Shown here piece after piece: positions 1 through 11,119 of a DNA stretch of 64,000 nucleotides; the first letter of the stretch is position 1, and each line of letters opens with the position of its first letter. The DNA is from Valencia hispanica (Eukaryota; Chordata; Actinopteri; Cyprinodontiformes; Valenciidae): positions 27,700,818-27,764,817 of the forward strand of contig OY747716.1 of the NCBI GenBank assembly GCA_963556495.2. Reading direction: 5' to 3'. The translations under genes and the position numbers were made by a program. The notes under the pieces were generated by a model. The model worked only from the letters and a program-made list of their open reading frames with translations, was not told where the DNA came from and made no database searches.

Positions 1-1209
1 GATATATATTTTTTGGTGCATAAAATCTTTTCTGATGCTTATATTACAGTCACCTTTCGAAGCTTCCCAAAGCCGCAGGCGGTGTTTGTCTGGTGATGCA
101 GGAAGAGGAAGTGCAAGAAATGGTGTGAGCTGACAGTGGTTGAGGACAGTAAAACACATGTTTACATGTTTGCTCATGTGTTCATGTATGACCATGTTTT
201 GTGTGTAATCATAGAGGGCTGAAGTCACTGTAAATAGCTGTCAGCATGTGAGTTGCTTATGCATTATGACCATGCTTGCTGGTTCACATGACTGTGTTGC
301 AGCGGAGCCACAATGCAGCACCATGACAACGTTGGAGCTGTCTGATCTTTTCTGTCTAATTGTCTGTGACCTCGTAACTGGATACACACTCTGAAGGCAG
401 GAGGAGGGCCTTTCACACGGCAATCACTTCTGCATTTGTCCTCCACGCAACTCCTGAATGCCACTGCCAGACAAAAAGGTGTCTTATTGTGTGCATAAGA
501 GTACACACATATGCAGGTGGGAGTACCACTTTAATTTACAACTCGCATAGGAGAATGTTCTTTATTGATTAGTAACAGCATATTAGGCAGGTAACAACAT
601 ATCTAAGTTACAATTTTTCCATGCCTAAAACTGAAAACTATTCATAAAACAGATGAAATTACAGCATATTTAAAGAGAATTAAAAAAGTGATAAATCACA
701 GAAAGAAAGTGAAAAAACTCAAACAGAGAGACTAAGCTTTTCTGTTATCGATGATATTTAGGACAACATAATAGTTTTTTTTTTTTAAGTATTAAACGTA
801 TATGCTTCGCAAAAGAAAACCTTTACTGCAATGTTTGGACCGCTCATCTACAAACAAATGTCTTGAGAAAACCAGAGGTCCCGATTCATTAAGGTGGGGT
901 AGCTTTGTTTTCAGTCTTTTGTGCCCATTATCTGTTCTCTCTAAGAATCTCATTCTCAAAGTAAATAAACTAGTTAAATGTTGACTGCAAACATCAAATT
1001 CAGCATATTTGCATAAGGTTGCATTTGTTATGGCTTTATAATCTACATACCTAGTGCTTCCCACTGCAAACACAAAAGACAAAAAAGTGACCTGACAAAC
1101 GCTTCTTCACAGCTGCTCCAGGCCCTGACCACAGTGAACCACTCCTCAAAACATCAAGAACATCTTATTTCATTGGGGAGGAAACACTGTTGGGATGGAG
1201 TTTCTAAAT
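1..1209. other. non-coding interval, nothing recognised
   Basis: AT-rich sequence with only short chance ORFs and a T-rich run near 774-786. I see no repeat family, splice-bounded exon or RNA gene. The part around 240-480 is less AT-rich and could be unique regulatory or intronic DNA, but nothing proves it. Confidence 0.5.
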
Positions 1210-2063
1210 CAGGGGTGTCCAAAGTCCAGCCAAAGGGTCATTTACGGCATTTGGAATCATTTCTGTGGTCCCAGTTCATAAAAGGGTTTAAATATTGGCC
1301 CTCTAGCAAAAGCAACTGATGCACATTGTTTTCTTTTTGTGTTTTCTTTTTCACTGACAAATCTGTATTTTTGAATGCAAAAAAACAAAAAAAACAGCCA
1401 TTTTTTAAAACTTTTTTTTTTAAATTTCAAAGTAAGTAAGATCAGCAGCTTTTTAGAATATAATAGAATGTCACTATACATATCTAGAATGAGATTAAAA
1501 AAGAAACATACTTTTGAGTGTGAGACATGCAGGATACAGAACTATAAACAGTGTACGTAATTAGGTTAAGAAATATTAAAAGGGGGGTGGGGAGGGGGTG
1601 TTGGCAGCCCGTTTCTGAGGTACATGGTATTGCACATTTTTGTATTGATATACAGGGTGGAGATACAGTATAAATAAAGAGGTTATTGCACATGTTAATG
1701 TTAATTAATAGTTGTCTATTTTTCCTAAAACACTCACATATTCACACCCATTCATCAACCTTGGTTAAATACAGCAAGTTTTTAAAAAAAGTTATCATTG
1801 TTGTTGCTCGGAATACATTAGGAACATTTTCTAGACCAACAAACTAGAAAACAATCAAGTTAGAATACTGTACACCTTTTTCAACCTACAATATTTCTTC
1901 TTTTTCTACAAATATCAGACTACTTTGTTTCATTAAATTATAGCATGTTTTGTTTATATAACATGAAAATAATTCCAAATAAAATTATTTTGTGTTTGAA
2001 GTTGAATAAATACTTCCAACTTGACCATTTTGGCCCACGTTGCAAAACGTTTGGACAGCACTG
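1210..2063. mobile_element. hAT-type DNA transposon remnant, non-autonomous
   Basis: The left end reads CAGGGGTGTCCAAAG and the right end, on the opposite strand, CAGTGCTGTCCAAACG, forming imperfect terminal inverted repeats of the kind that begin many vertebrate hAT elements. The next bases of both ends carry decayed forms of the usual GGCC-rich subterminal sequence (ggcccac near the right end). The 8-bp flanks (1202-1209 and 2064-2071) agree at 5 of 8 positions, compatible with an old 8-bp hAT target duplication. The interior is AT-rich with no transposase-like frame. The ends are well supported; the family name is from memory. Confidence 0.65.
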
Positions 2064-2282
2064 ATCTAATCAGTAAAGCCGCGTTCACACCGGTCAGCGC
2101 GTCCAGGCGTCAAATCGCTCAAACGGACGAAAGTCGACGCTTTAAAATTAAAACCCAGCTGCTTGCACACTTGTGGTCTGCGTCGGCGCGTCGGGGCATC
2201 AGCGCGTCACGTCATTACGTCAGCGTGCGGGCGTGGATTTGTCTGTTGCTAGTTGTTTACAACATGGCGGATCTTGTCGGAT

Positions 2283-2420
2283 CAGCAGCGCGTCTTCAAC
2301 TACCGGCTCTCCCGGGCCCGGCTGGTGGTGGAAGATGCATTCGGGATCTGGTCTGCACAGTGGAGAATGTTTCACCGCAGACTGGAAGTCAACCCCGAAG
2401 TTGTGGAGAAGTGTGTGAAG
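2283..2420 (+). pseudogene. Harbinger transposase (HARBI1-like, DDE superfamily) C-terminal fragment
   Basis: An open frame of 46 codons reads QQRVFNYRLSRARLVVED and continues AFGIWSAQWRMF and NPEVVEKCVK. This is the C-terminal signature of PIF/Harbinger DDE transposases and the vertebrate HARBI1 protein (family form: FNYRLSRARRVVENAFG, then R-F-R-F, then PE-V). The Glu in VVED probably corresponds to the third catalytic acidic residue of the DDE triad. The expected continuation (an LHN-containing helix) is missing: after VK the sequence becomes repetitive (gctagcgtagcgttagctaac) and runs into the 5' half of the MADF gene, so the internal deletion junction probably lies near 2420. The two upstream Asp regions are absent, so it cannot be active. 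Confidence 0.85.
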
Positions 2421-2502
2421 TGTGCGTTAGCTAGCGTAGCGTTAGCTAACATAACAAGAAAGTTAAAAGAAAAAATATTTTTTTCTATGTTTAACTGCTT
2501 AC

Positions 2503-2632
2503 CTGGCACTCCAATATCCTCCGATATCTTCCTCCAAATCAGATCCGATCTCTTCCTGTCTTTGTAAAAAGACGAAGACGGGTCATACAATTCACGGACA
2601 TTACATACAGCGACGATCAGTTTGTCCTCCAT
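2503..2632 (-). pseudogene. MADF (Myb/SANT-like) domain first exon of Harbinger ORF
   Basis: Reading on the minus strand from ATG at 2632 the frame gives MEDKLIVAVCNVRELYD, then KDRKRSDLIWRKISEDIGV. This matches the start of a MADF domain: a KLI-x-x-V helix, then LYD, then a basic stretch followed by W-x-x-I. MADF/Myb-like proteins are the second gene of Harbinger elements and bind the transposon ends together with the transposase. The exon stops exactly at a consensus splice donor (CAG|GTAAGC, exon end at 2503), so this is a genuine first exon whose downstream exons were lost. An in-frame extension upstream of the ATG exists but is not family-like. It could only act as a truncated peptide if transcribed. 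Confidence 0.85.
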
Positions 2633-2755
2633 CTTGAATAAAAAATTTGCCGATTCCCCCATGGAAGGAGTTACTACGTCAGTACAACGAGTCGCTCTGA
2701 TTGGTTGACGCCGCGCGTCTGCTGCCCGAAAGTTCAATTTTCCCAACTTGAGCAG

Positions 2756-2786
2756 CAGACGCCCCGACGGACCGTCGGGGCGTCTG
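2756..2786. repeat. perfect GC-rich 15-bp palindrome inside the Harbinger element
   Basis: The arms at 2756-2770 and 2772-2786 are exact reverse complements around one central base, built on CAGACGCCCCGACGG. It lies in the subterminal region, where copies of the GCGTC word also recur near both ends (for example 2181-2195). Such subterminal repeats are plausible binding sites for the element's own proteins; that role is inference. Confidence 0.8.
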
Positions 2787-2902
2787 CGCGCGACTTGCTG
2801 CTTGGCAGTTTGACGCCCACTAGATGCGTAGATACCATAGACTTGCATGTAATCTAGCTGCCCTGCTGCCTGGACGCGCTGACCGGTGTGAACGCGGCTT
2901 AA

Positions 2903-3748
2903 GAGATGTGGACTGTTTTGATGCACAGATACATGCTAAAACCACTGTAGAAAGTTTCAGTTCTTTATTAATTCACAGAAAAAAAACATGCATTTCTGCT
3001 ATCCTGATTATACCTGTATCCCTCCGTCAAGTCCCGCTTGCTTGTCTCCCAGCTGGAGCATGCTGGCCTCTGCACATCCTTAATTATTTTGAGCAATGAG
3101 TACAGGTTTATAGAGTTTATCAATTTGAATCCTTCGTCAAAGTTACCACCAGCATTCAGAAGATGGTAAATACAGCATTTTATCTGAATATGGAGCCCTC
3201 ATTGAAAGGCAGGCGAAATGCATTAGCACAGAGAATCATTATTTGCTAAACAGTACAAGTTGGGGAGCAAATCTTCCTTTTTTTAGATTTCTCTGAATTA
3301 GTCATAAGACTAACTTGGCTAAGACACATGAGAAATCACAAGGGACTCGTGATTTTTTAGCTCAATAGTTGTTTTTTTTTTTATAAATGCTTTACAAACT
3401 GGAAGCTTTAACAACTGTTAAAATTTGACCGACATAACCTTTAGGAAACAAAGTTGCACTGAAAAAAGCAGAAAATCCCTTCCAGCAATTGCACAAATAT
3501 CCAGTGTTGTTAACATTACTGTTACACAGAAGGTGACGTTTCAATTAGACCTGAGTGATTAGATTTATTCATTTTGTGATTAGATAATATTAATTTTGTG
3601 TTGTTTTCTATTATCTTAGAGATTCTTATTTTTACACAAATAGGAGAGCTGTTCTTCACCTGTTATTTTTGCTGACGGTTTCGGCATCCACTGTCGCCTT
3701 CTTTAGAGCGTCCACTTCCTCAGAGGTGCCTCACTGGCTGCACACTTC

Positions 3749-3750
<2 letters not shown>
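2903..3750. other. non-coding interval
   Basis: Moderately AT-rich, with a poly-T run near 3369-3381 and no recognisable repeat family or coding signal. Confidence 0.5.

Positions 3751-3822
<72 letters not shown>
3751..3822. repeat. (CA)36 microsatellite
   Basis: Seventy-two bases of uninterrupted CA dinucleotide. Its purity suggests that it is polymorphic. Confidence 0.98.
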
Positions 3823-3824
<2 letters not shown>

Positions 3825-5629
3825 TGCTCTAGTCATAAACCAGCTTGATAAATTCCCATAACATCACAGCCCTTTCTGTCTCTTAAAGCTAGTTTTGGAA
3901 GCACGCAGGGTCTTTTTATGCATTCCAATCACACATGATGTTCTTAATCTGGAAGCTCTTTCTAAACGTGCCCTTGCCAGTGTATAACCTGTTTCTATTC
4001 TATTTTATGAATATACCAGTCAGCCGTTCTGAGTGCTCCATTTTAAGTACAAAGTGCTGGTGAAAGTAGTTTACTGCTGGAGGCTATTTACAGGCTTCCC
4101 ATCCCAGGGAATGCACTCTCTTCCATCTCTGTTCTGCCTGTCTTTTCCCTCCGTCTGTCTGCAGAGATCGGCCTGTCCTGACGTCTCTGTTGTGTTCCTC
4201 CATGAAGGGGCCTTAGTAATGGCCCCTGTCACACACAAAGGTATTAAGACCTAAAGCCTCTTTCTCTCTCTCCCTGACGCCGCTGGCAGCTGGACCAGGA
4301 GAATAATTTGATTTGGTATTTTATGCTGGAAAACAGCCTTTCTTCCCAAGCCACATTTGTGCTTGGCTTCTCCTCAGCTCCACAGCCCCCTGAAAGACTT
4401 TACATGACATTAACACATTTCAGAGAGCATTATGGCTTGAAAAGAGATTTGTCTAGACAAAGACGGGGTTTATTTGTAGTTAGAGCTTCATTTCCTGCCT
4501 GTTCCTTCTGCTGCACTCTTTCCCTTGCACCTTTTTGCCCCCCTCCTCCCTCTGTGACTCCTGCCGGGTGCACAATGCTTGGCGTCCCGACAGGTAAGAG
4601 GATTTCTATTAGTTTACCACAAAGTGGGCCCAGCAGAAACGTGATTAATGAAAGCAATTAGTCTTTGTCATGTCTTCAGCGCACTCCCGCTAAATCACCG
4701 GACTGCTCCTCCACTGACGCTAAGAGCAAATTACATCACCCGGATCCTCCACTCGGAGCCTCTTTATGAGCTCCCCATGTCTCAATGAAGAGACCTACTG
4801 TATGGAGAAGAATGGATCCCGGCTGATACCCATGACTCAATTTTTACCATTTAATAGTTTATCTTGCTAACTTGTATTGTTTCTAAGGATTTAATAACAA
4901 ATATTTAAGCTTTAGGGCCCTAACTTAGAATCTGTTACTCCTATATAGCAAGGGAAACGTTAGAAATCCTGATAAATGTTATTTGAATGTGTGTCAAGGA
5001 TTGACAGATATTATTCAGGAGAAGGGTGTAAGTGTTTCTTAATGAACAGTAAACTGATCAGGGGGCTTTGTCTGGCACCCTTGGTTATAGCAATCTGGAA
5101 CATCACATTAGAATATAAGTGATCGAAAGTTTAAGATAACTGCAAAACACTTATATTGAACTTTTAGGCTTTCAGGTCTGAGCTATGGTTGTCTGTCTCG
5201 GAGTTAAAAAATACGAATCAGATGGAATAAAATAGAATTCACAAAGCCATGGATAATGTTTTGTTAGCTGCAGGCATGGTGGACCTCAGCCAACAGTAAT
5301 CACTGCACACCAAGAGAAAAACAGCACACACACACCCCCAGCCCTCTGCTGCTGCTCCGCTGCATGCAGCTTCCTCCTCTCATAGATCTTCAGAGTGATA
5401 TATTCACATCTTCATCTCCTGTGCCCCCCAACCCTCCCCATCTGCAGCACTCTACCTCTTAATGCTTTCTCACTCTGTCTTATGACCTGAAGATTCTTGC
5501 TGAGGATTTAAATGAGAAAAAATGTCAACGATAAGGATTTTAGTTTCAAAACAGGTACATATTTGTATACAAGAGCTGAAACTTGTTCTCAGTAAAAGGC
5601 AAATACTTGTCCCCTTAAAGTTTCTTTTC
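3823..5629. other. non-coding interval with high-complexity block at 4030-4830
   Basis: The block 4030-4830 is more GC-rich and non-repetitive, with homeodomain-like words (gattaatgaaagcaattag near 4640). The ORFs in it are unlike any protein I know. It could be a conserved regulatory element; that is a guess from texture. A second less AT-rich patch lies at about 5270-5460. The rest is AT-rich with no signal. Confidence 0.4.
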
Positions 5630-6135
5630 TGTTTTTTTTCTGTTTTTGGTTTTTAAAATCAAATTTAAATGTTCAGATCATTAAACAAATTTTAACATAA
5701 CACAAAGATATTTTGATTACTAGTACAATATCTTGTTCTGATAATGATTTTATTCAGTAAGGGAAATAAATCTATCCACACTAATCTGGCTCAATGTTAA
5801 ACAAAGTAATTCCCCCAAAAGACGGCAACAACTGGCATCCAGTGTTTCCAACAACTGGCTTTACAAAATTGTTTTAATTCAACCACAATGGAGTTTTCAA
5901 GCACCAGTGCCTGTTTAAAGTCCATGCCACAGCATCACAATTAAATTTAAAACCATACATCGAGTAGGCCACTCCAGTATCTTTGGTTTTGTTTTTTGTT
6001 TTTGTTTTTCTTAGCCATTCAGAGGTGGTCTGGTGGTATGCTTTGGATTATGCAACTGCATAAACCAAGTGTGCTTCTTGATCTTTAGGTAAAAATTTCA
6101 TGGCTGGAGATTCTCCTTCAGGATTTTGTTTTATC
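5630..6135 (-). mobile_element. Tc1-like transposon fragment (family B, minus strand)
   Basis: Recognised by similarity to a common fish Tc1-like family whose ends read like CAGTGCTGTGAAAAAGTATTTGCCC. Here the end-proximal part (gttcagatcattaaacaa) is followed by antisense transposase sequence (ttgttttaattcaaccacaatgg; catgccacagcatcacaatt; gccattcagaggtgg; ggagattctccttcagga). Frames are destroyed and the element is cut off at about 6135. The related copies at 35.9 kb and 41.3 kb are on the opposite strand. Family recognition is from memory. Confidence 0.7.
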
Positions 6136-6735
6136 TGATCACGTTTTCTCTGTAAGTCAAAAACTTTTTCTTATTAAATTCATACTCATACATAGTTCTT
6201 TGCGTTTGGGTCCTCCTTAAAACCACCAAACATGATAGCAGTGGTTTAGATGTTACCAACGTTACTCATGTTACATGGCTGCTAATTTTAAAGTGACTGC
6301 TAGTTTTAAAGTGAACATTTTATTGCTCAGAATATTATTACTTTTGGTCCTGCTGCTCTTTAAATCTAAAAGCTGGTTGATCAGTTCAACTGTCCACTCT
6401 TGTAGCCAGCCTGGAGTCTGTTGCTTTATGGACAGGCTTCTAATAGCTTGCCAACCATAGCTTTAAAGGTCTCATTCACTGAGAAACCCTGTAATACTTG
6501 TTCTTTGTGAAATACATCAGTTACTCAGAGTTGCATGTGCATGCAGCACGTGAACATTTTCTCCAACACACATTCCCTGCATTAGCCACAGAAAGAAAAC
6601 AGACGGCAAAAACAAGCGAGTCCCTTCTACGTCACAGGGAAAATTAGTATTCATGGTCTTTCCTACCTTGGTTGTTAACCGCTCATGAGAAGGCCCTATT
6701 TTGTAGCCTGGAGAGAGCAGAACACTTTTCTGTGC
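6136..6735. other. non-coding interval
   Basis: No coding or repeat signal except short T-rich stretches. The sequence near 6250-6310 contains a short near-duplicate (gctaattttaaagtgac / gctagttttaaagtgaac). Confidence 0.4.
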
Positions 6736-7020
6736 ACAGTGGCGCAGCTGGTAGAGCAGCTCACCTCCCAGCTAGAAGGTCTCGGGTTCGATTACCGTCG
6801 GGGACGCTGTGGGTGCTGAAGATGTGTTTGGTCCTCCGCATCATCGGCACCCTCACCCTGAGTGGGGTTGGCGAAAGGGCCTTTCTGTGTGGAGTTTGCA
6901 TGTTTTCCCCGTGTTCCCTTGAGCAGCTAATGTGAGCTACTCCCACAAAAACATGCATTAGTCCTGGGGCTATATACTGCCTCCTCCTGGCCGGCCGGGG
7001 TGGATGGTTTATTTGTGGAC
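6736..7020 (+). mobile_element. V-SINE / DANA-type tRNA-derived SINE
   Basis: The head has RNA polymerase III promoter boxes: box A-like TGGCGCAGCTGGTAGAGC at 6740-6757 and box B-like GGGTTCGATTACC at 6783-6795. It is followed by the central block CTTTCTGTGTGGAGTTTGCA near 6882-6903 with ttttccccgtg after it, which is the shared domain of the V-SINE superfamily (zebrafish DANA is a member). Partial matches to the downstream part follow (cctcc, acatgcatta). The 3' limit is uncertain. The 5' boundary lies just before gtgcacagtggcg. Confidence 0.8.
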
Positions 7021-7370
7021 ATAGCACATCAGCGTTGCATTTTTTTTACTAAAGAAGGAGGAACTGAGGAAGAAACTGTTGGAATTTGTCTTGGAACACT
7101 GCCAGCGAAGTACGTTAAGTTAATTATTTGATCGAAGGCAGCATATGAGTCGTATAGTTGTTAGCCAATCAGAGATGAGATGTTTGCATATCGTGAATAA
7201 TAATGAGTTAGACTCGGGATCCTGACAAACTGCAACCTCCTAAGACAGGAGCAAGAGAGCATTTTTTCCTCATTAAATGGCTCACAGGGCATATAATTGG
7301 GATAGAGTACATAGCAAATTCCTGTTTAAAAAAAATGGGTGAATGAGACCTTTAAAACAGCACTGCCTAA
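7021..7370. other. non-coding interval
   Basis: No gene or classified repeat. It contains a poly-T run near 7040 and a short A-run at 7328. Confidence 0.4.
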
Positions 7371-7828
7371 CGTCCCGTTCTATTTGTTTTGTAAGCGCAA
7401 CTTGCAACTTGAGAGTGACGTCACATTCGTGTTGGAAAACAAGCGGGTTTTTGCGTTCTGTTTTGCACACAACACGACAGGTCGGAAAAGATGGACGCCT
7501 CCAGGAAAGTCGCTGTTGCTGTTGTTTATTAGACTGTATGTAGCACGTAATAGCGACATGCATATAGGTAACCGTATACACTGCTATGTGTATGACTTCT
7601 ACATTTGGTTACAACAAAGACAAAAGTGCTTAAAATAGTAGAAAACCACAATGTTTACTTACATGTGATGCTCGTGGTAGCCATCTTGGAACTGAACTCG
7701 GGGTCCTCTGAGCCTCGACGAGTTGACGACCTGTTTACGACCTCGGGGGCGTTCTATTTGCAACTTCCAGTTCGTAATTCTGGAAACCGACTCGCAAACC
7801 GAGTTCGGTGGATAAATAGAACGCACCA
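7371..7828. mobile_element. probable MITE with short terminal inverted repeats
   Basis: The left end reads CGTCCCGTTCTATTTG and the right end on the opposite strand TGGTGCGTTCTATTTA; the shared core is CGTTCTATTT. Trinucleotides at the edges are TAA (left) and TTA (right), which would suit a Harbinger-type TWA duplication but do not match exactly. The body is relatively CpG-rich, with an internal CAAATAGAACGCCCCC copy of the end (complement of 7748-7763). No transposase remnant is seen, so the family is uncertain. Confidence 0.5.
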
Positions 7829-10800
7829 TTAATAAGAATGATGGTTGGCACTTCCGTCTCCGTTTAACCACTCCAACACTTTCTCTGGAATTCAAAGGAC
7901 TTTAACCGGTTGGAATGGCGTGATGGAAAGATTTAATAATATGAAGCAAAACTTTTTATATTCTTAATTTACTTCAAAGTCGATAACCAACCTGTATGTA
8001 TTAGGCTTCCAGCAACTTTGTTAAGCTTAAGTGAGGCTAAGGAGTCTTTCCTCCCAGTGAAAACAAAACAACAGGATGCAATGATGACAAAATAACCCAA
8101 ACAAAATCACAACTATAATGCTAATAAGCAGTCTGAGTTCAATATTTAACAATTATCCATGGCTCTTTTACAGAGACAGACTTTTGACTTGGCCTTAAAT
8201 TCTGATCTGTTGTTTAGATTTCACTGACTAAAACTATTTCAAATGTTTACCAGTAGTCAGTCTTAGTATCTTTGATTGGTTATCTTTCATAGTGCCTTTT
8301 ATTTAAGTGTGTTTGTTGGTATTTCTGACTAGCTGATTGCAAGACACTTGGTTTATAATACCATCATGACAGTATTTTTTGCTAATTTGTACAACATTTC
8401 TCAATAAATAGTATAAAACTTTTTCATCTGGACAAACACTAAAAGTGCTTGGCGTGTGTTTGGCCTTTGGAAACGTGTACTCAGGATGATAGTGCTTGCA
8501 TATTTTGGTGTGATCCTATTTCTTCATTTCCTGCACTGGCTGGGAACCAGGTTGCAGCACAGACTTCAGCTAGACCAGACCTTCCTCAGTTGCTGTTCTT
8601 CCTCTTCTTCTCTTGTTCTGTCATCAGATAGATACCTGTTTGGCAGATATGTTTCTACTGGAAACATAATGAACCAAGGTACTTGGCATCCATCCTGTCT
8701 TGTCTGCTCTTAACACATAAAAGAGAAGTCAGTCTTGTAGCCATGTATTGTTATACCAATACAAATTCCTGAGCATGTCTATGTGTGTGCATTGGGTTGC
8801 AACCATATTGAACGTTTGGATCTGCGGCAGTCCGCTCATATGCCAGGGCTTGTAAGCATCTTGCTCCTTCCTGTGAAGCTCAAACTGAAGTCCGCCTTGT
8901 CAAGCTGTCATGCTTCAGGACACTAATATCTCAGTTTCCACACCCATGCCTCGTCCCATCAGTCAGAAATGGGAAGAGAAAATTGTTGCAGATACACATG
9001 ATTTTTTCTCCTCAGCTGCCAGTTTCACTCTTTTTCACCGCCATTGTCTAACGTTTTGCTGATTTCGAGCCAGAAACTAATTATTTACAGCTCCGTCAGT
9101 TTCAAACACTTTGATATTTTTCCCAGTCTTCAAAAGAGCATGACAACAATAGGCTTGTGACTGCAGGGAATGCTTAAGGTAGCCAAGACCATATTACTTA
9201 TCACATCGTTCTGTCACTAGAATGGCTTGGAAACTTTTATTGGGTGGGAGATGGTGTTCAGAAAGAAAGAAGACTTGTTAGTGGTTTTGCAGGCAGCTTG
9301 TTCTACGCCTAAGGATATATCCAGAGTCATGAGTTACTCTCTAATTGGAGCTTAGGTGAATATCTGGGCGTGTATGTTGTCAAAGATGAAAATTGTGCCA
9401 TGTCTGCTGTATTTTAAAAGCAATGTTGCAGTTTTTATAATTGAAGCTGTCCTAATGCATCAGACGTTCACACATTGTTATCTGGCTAACCACAAGCCCA
9501 AGTTTTTAGTTAAGGGGTCTGAAGTGATTTGTGGAAGCAAACAAAATATCTTACATAGAAATTTTAAAAAAGCAAGTTACATTTTCACAAAAACTGCTTG
9601 TGGAAAATTATTTTATACCCCTCTTAATAGTGAATGGAAACCCATTATTGACAGTAAGGCCTACAGACCTTTCTGATAACTACTGACAGGCTTTTTGCAT
9701 GTTTCCACTGAAAAGTTGTAAAATTAATCTTCAGCAATGAACTCAAAATATGAATGTTTTGGCCACTCTTGAACATTTTTACAGTAAAGCTATTTAGCAA
9801 AACTTTCAGTTCTGTGCTTAACCTTCCACTTGTGGTAACAGCAAAACAAACTGGGTCTGACTTTATTGCTGTCTTGTATATTTTGGGGTATTAGCTCCCT
9901 ATAAACTGTCAAACTGTCAGATGTGAAATTACTTTTAAACTAGTTAGTGCACAGACACAAATTAAATCATGTTTCACAACCGGTAGATGTTGTTGAATAA
10001 AATGAGCTTGCTCTTTGTAGTAAATATGTTCCTGACTGTTCCTTTGTCTATTGTTAACATTATCAATCTGTTATAATGTGCAACTATAAGCTTCTTCAGC
10101 TAATGTTTTACAGCATAAACCTTGCATTGATATTTATTTATTGTTTTTTTTAGCAAAAGTCAAATTTCTGGGTTTAATACTAAGTTTCACTGGGAAAGCC
10201 TGCTGGATAATGCAAGGCCTTAATCTGTTGTTCCGCTGATGTTAAAAAAAAGAACATAGATTAAAACAGGACAATCTAGTATGTCAGTAACTCTTTTTAA
10301 TTGTAGCTCACAGTTTACTTTGTCTTCAATCTTACACACCCCACTATGCAACCCAAAAACATCCACGTTGTTTCTTTTGCTTGTAATATAATTCTGTCAA
10401 GGGAACTAGCACTTGACAACAATAAGCTTTAGATTGCGTTACACTTTCTTGTGTTTTACTCCACATAACATTAGTTCACTTTTCACACAACAGTGATCCA
10501 ATTTCTGTGTTTCTCTGTAACAAGTATTGTTTAGTGTGGAGGTTGCCAGCAGCAGGTTAGCACCTACTCAGCCCTGCTAACATGATATGCATTTACCTCC
10601 TTTGGGGATATGCTGTGCATGTTCTATTTCTGGATGTTGAGTAAAATGACACTTCACCCTCAAAATCTGCTGTCTAAAAGAAGGGAAAAAATGCAGACCA
10701 GTTTCATATGTTACATGTAGGACATATTGGGACAAAACTTGGATAAGTAGGAGTCAGACTCAAGTTGTTCTAACATTCATAGTAGTGCTAAACTTATCTA

Positions 10801-10978
10801 TATTCACCCTTGGGAGGTAAAAGGGACATATTTAGACAAGATACACTGCCACAAACTGTATGTTCTCTTTTTTGTATAACAAAAACATATTGAATGTGAA
10901 GGCCAGTGATTGGATTGTAAAGTTAAAAAAAAAAAATTTGACTGGCATTATGGGAAACATACAAACAAAGCAATCCAG
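7829..10978. other. long non-coding interval
   Basis: Mostly AT-rich, low-information DNA with no coding frame I recognise. A less AT-rich, high-complexity patch at about 8830-9110 could be conserved non-coding DNA. Parts between 9480 and 10250 have the look of old decayed repeats, but I cannot assign a family. Confidence 0.4.
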
Positions 10979-11119
10979 GAGGTCACAACAGAAACCAGAA
11001 CAACAGCCAAAGCATTGCAGGCTTCCCTTGCCTCATTTAAGGTCAGTATTTATGAATCAGCCATAAGAAAGAACCTTGGCAAAAATAACATTGAGGGACG
11101 TGTATTGGCAAGAATCTGT
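10979..11119 (+). pseudogene. Tc1-like transposase fragment (DNA-binding region)
   Basis: The frame reads EVTTETRTTAKALQASLASF and continues KVSIYESAIRKNLGKNNIEG. This matches the paired-type N-terminal DNA-binding region of fish Tc1-like transposases (family-like TTETRTTSKDLQASLASVKVS, then S-TIRKRLGKNGIHGR). The stretch is in one frame but truncated on both sides, with no catalytic domain and no terminal repeats nearby. Confidence 0.75.

Larger units (their letters stand above)
2077..2899. mobile_element. PIF/Harbinger DNA transposon, internally deleted (mini-element)
   Basis: Both ends begin AGCCGCGTTCACACCG and match perfectly as inverted repeats over 32 bp (2077-2108 and 2868-2899). A TAA trinucleotide flanks each side (2074-2076, 2900-2902), the TWA duplication that Harbinger elements make. 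The 823-bp body still contains pieces of both genes that autonomous Harbinger elements carry: a DDE transposase segment on the plus strand and a MADF/Myb-like exon on the minus strand, converging on each other. Full-length relatives are several kb, so most of the inside has been deleted. Identical ends suggest a relatively recent insertion. It sits 10 bp beyond the hAT element. Confidence 0.9.

Noticed and set aside
2372..2926. Treating the whole 184-codon minus-strand frame as one protein
   Set aside because: Only the part from the ATG at 2632 to the donor at 2503 is MADF-like; the rest reads through the inverted repeat and the intron.
3751..3822. Regular repeats considered as a CRISPR-like array
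   Set aside because: Plain dinucleotide microsatellite in a eukaryotic genome, with no spacers.
6740..6812. Possible tRNA gene (box A and box B present)
   Set aside because: The boxes are followed by SINE body sequence and no tRNA cloverleaf closes; it is a SINE head.
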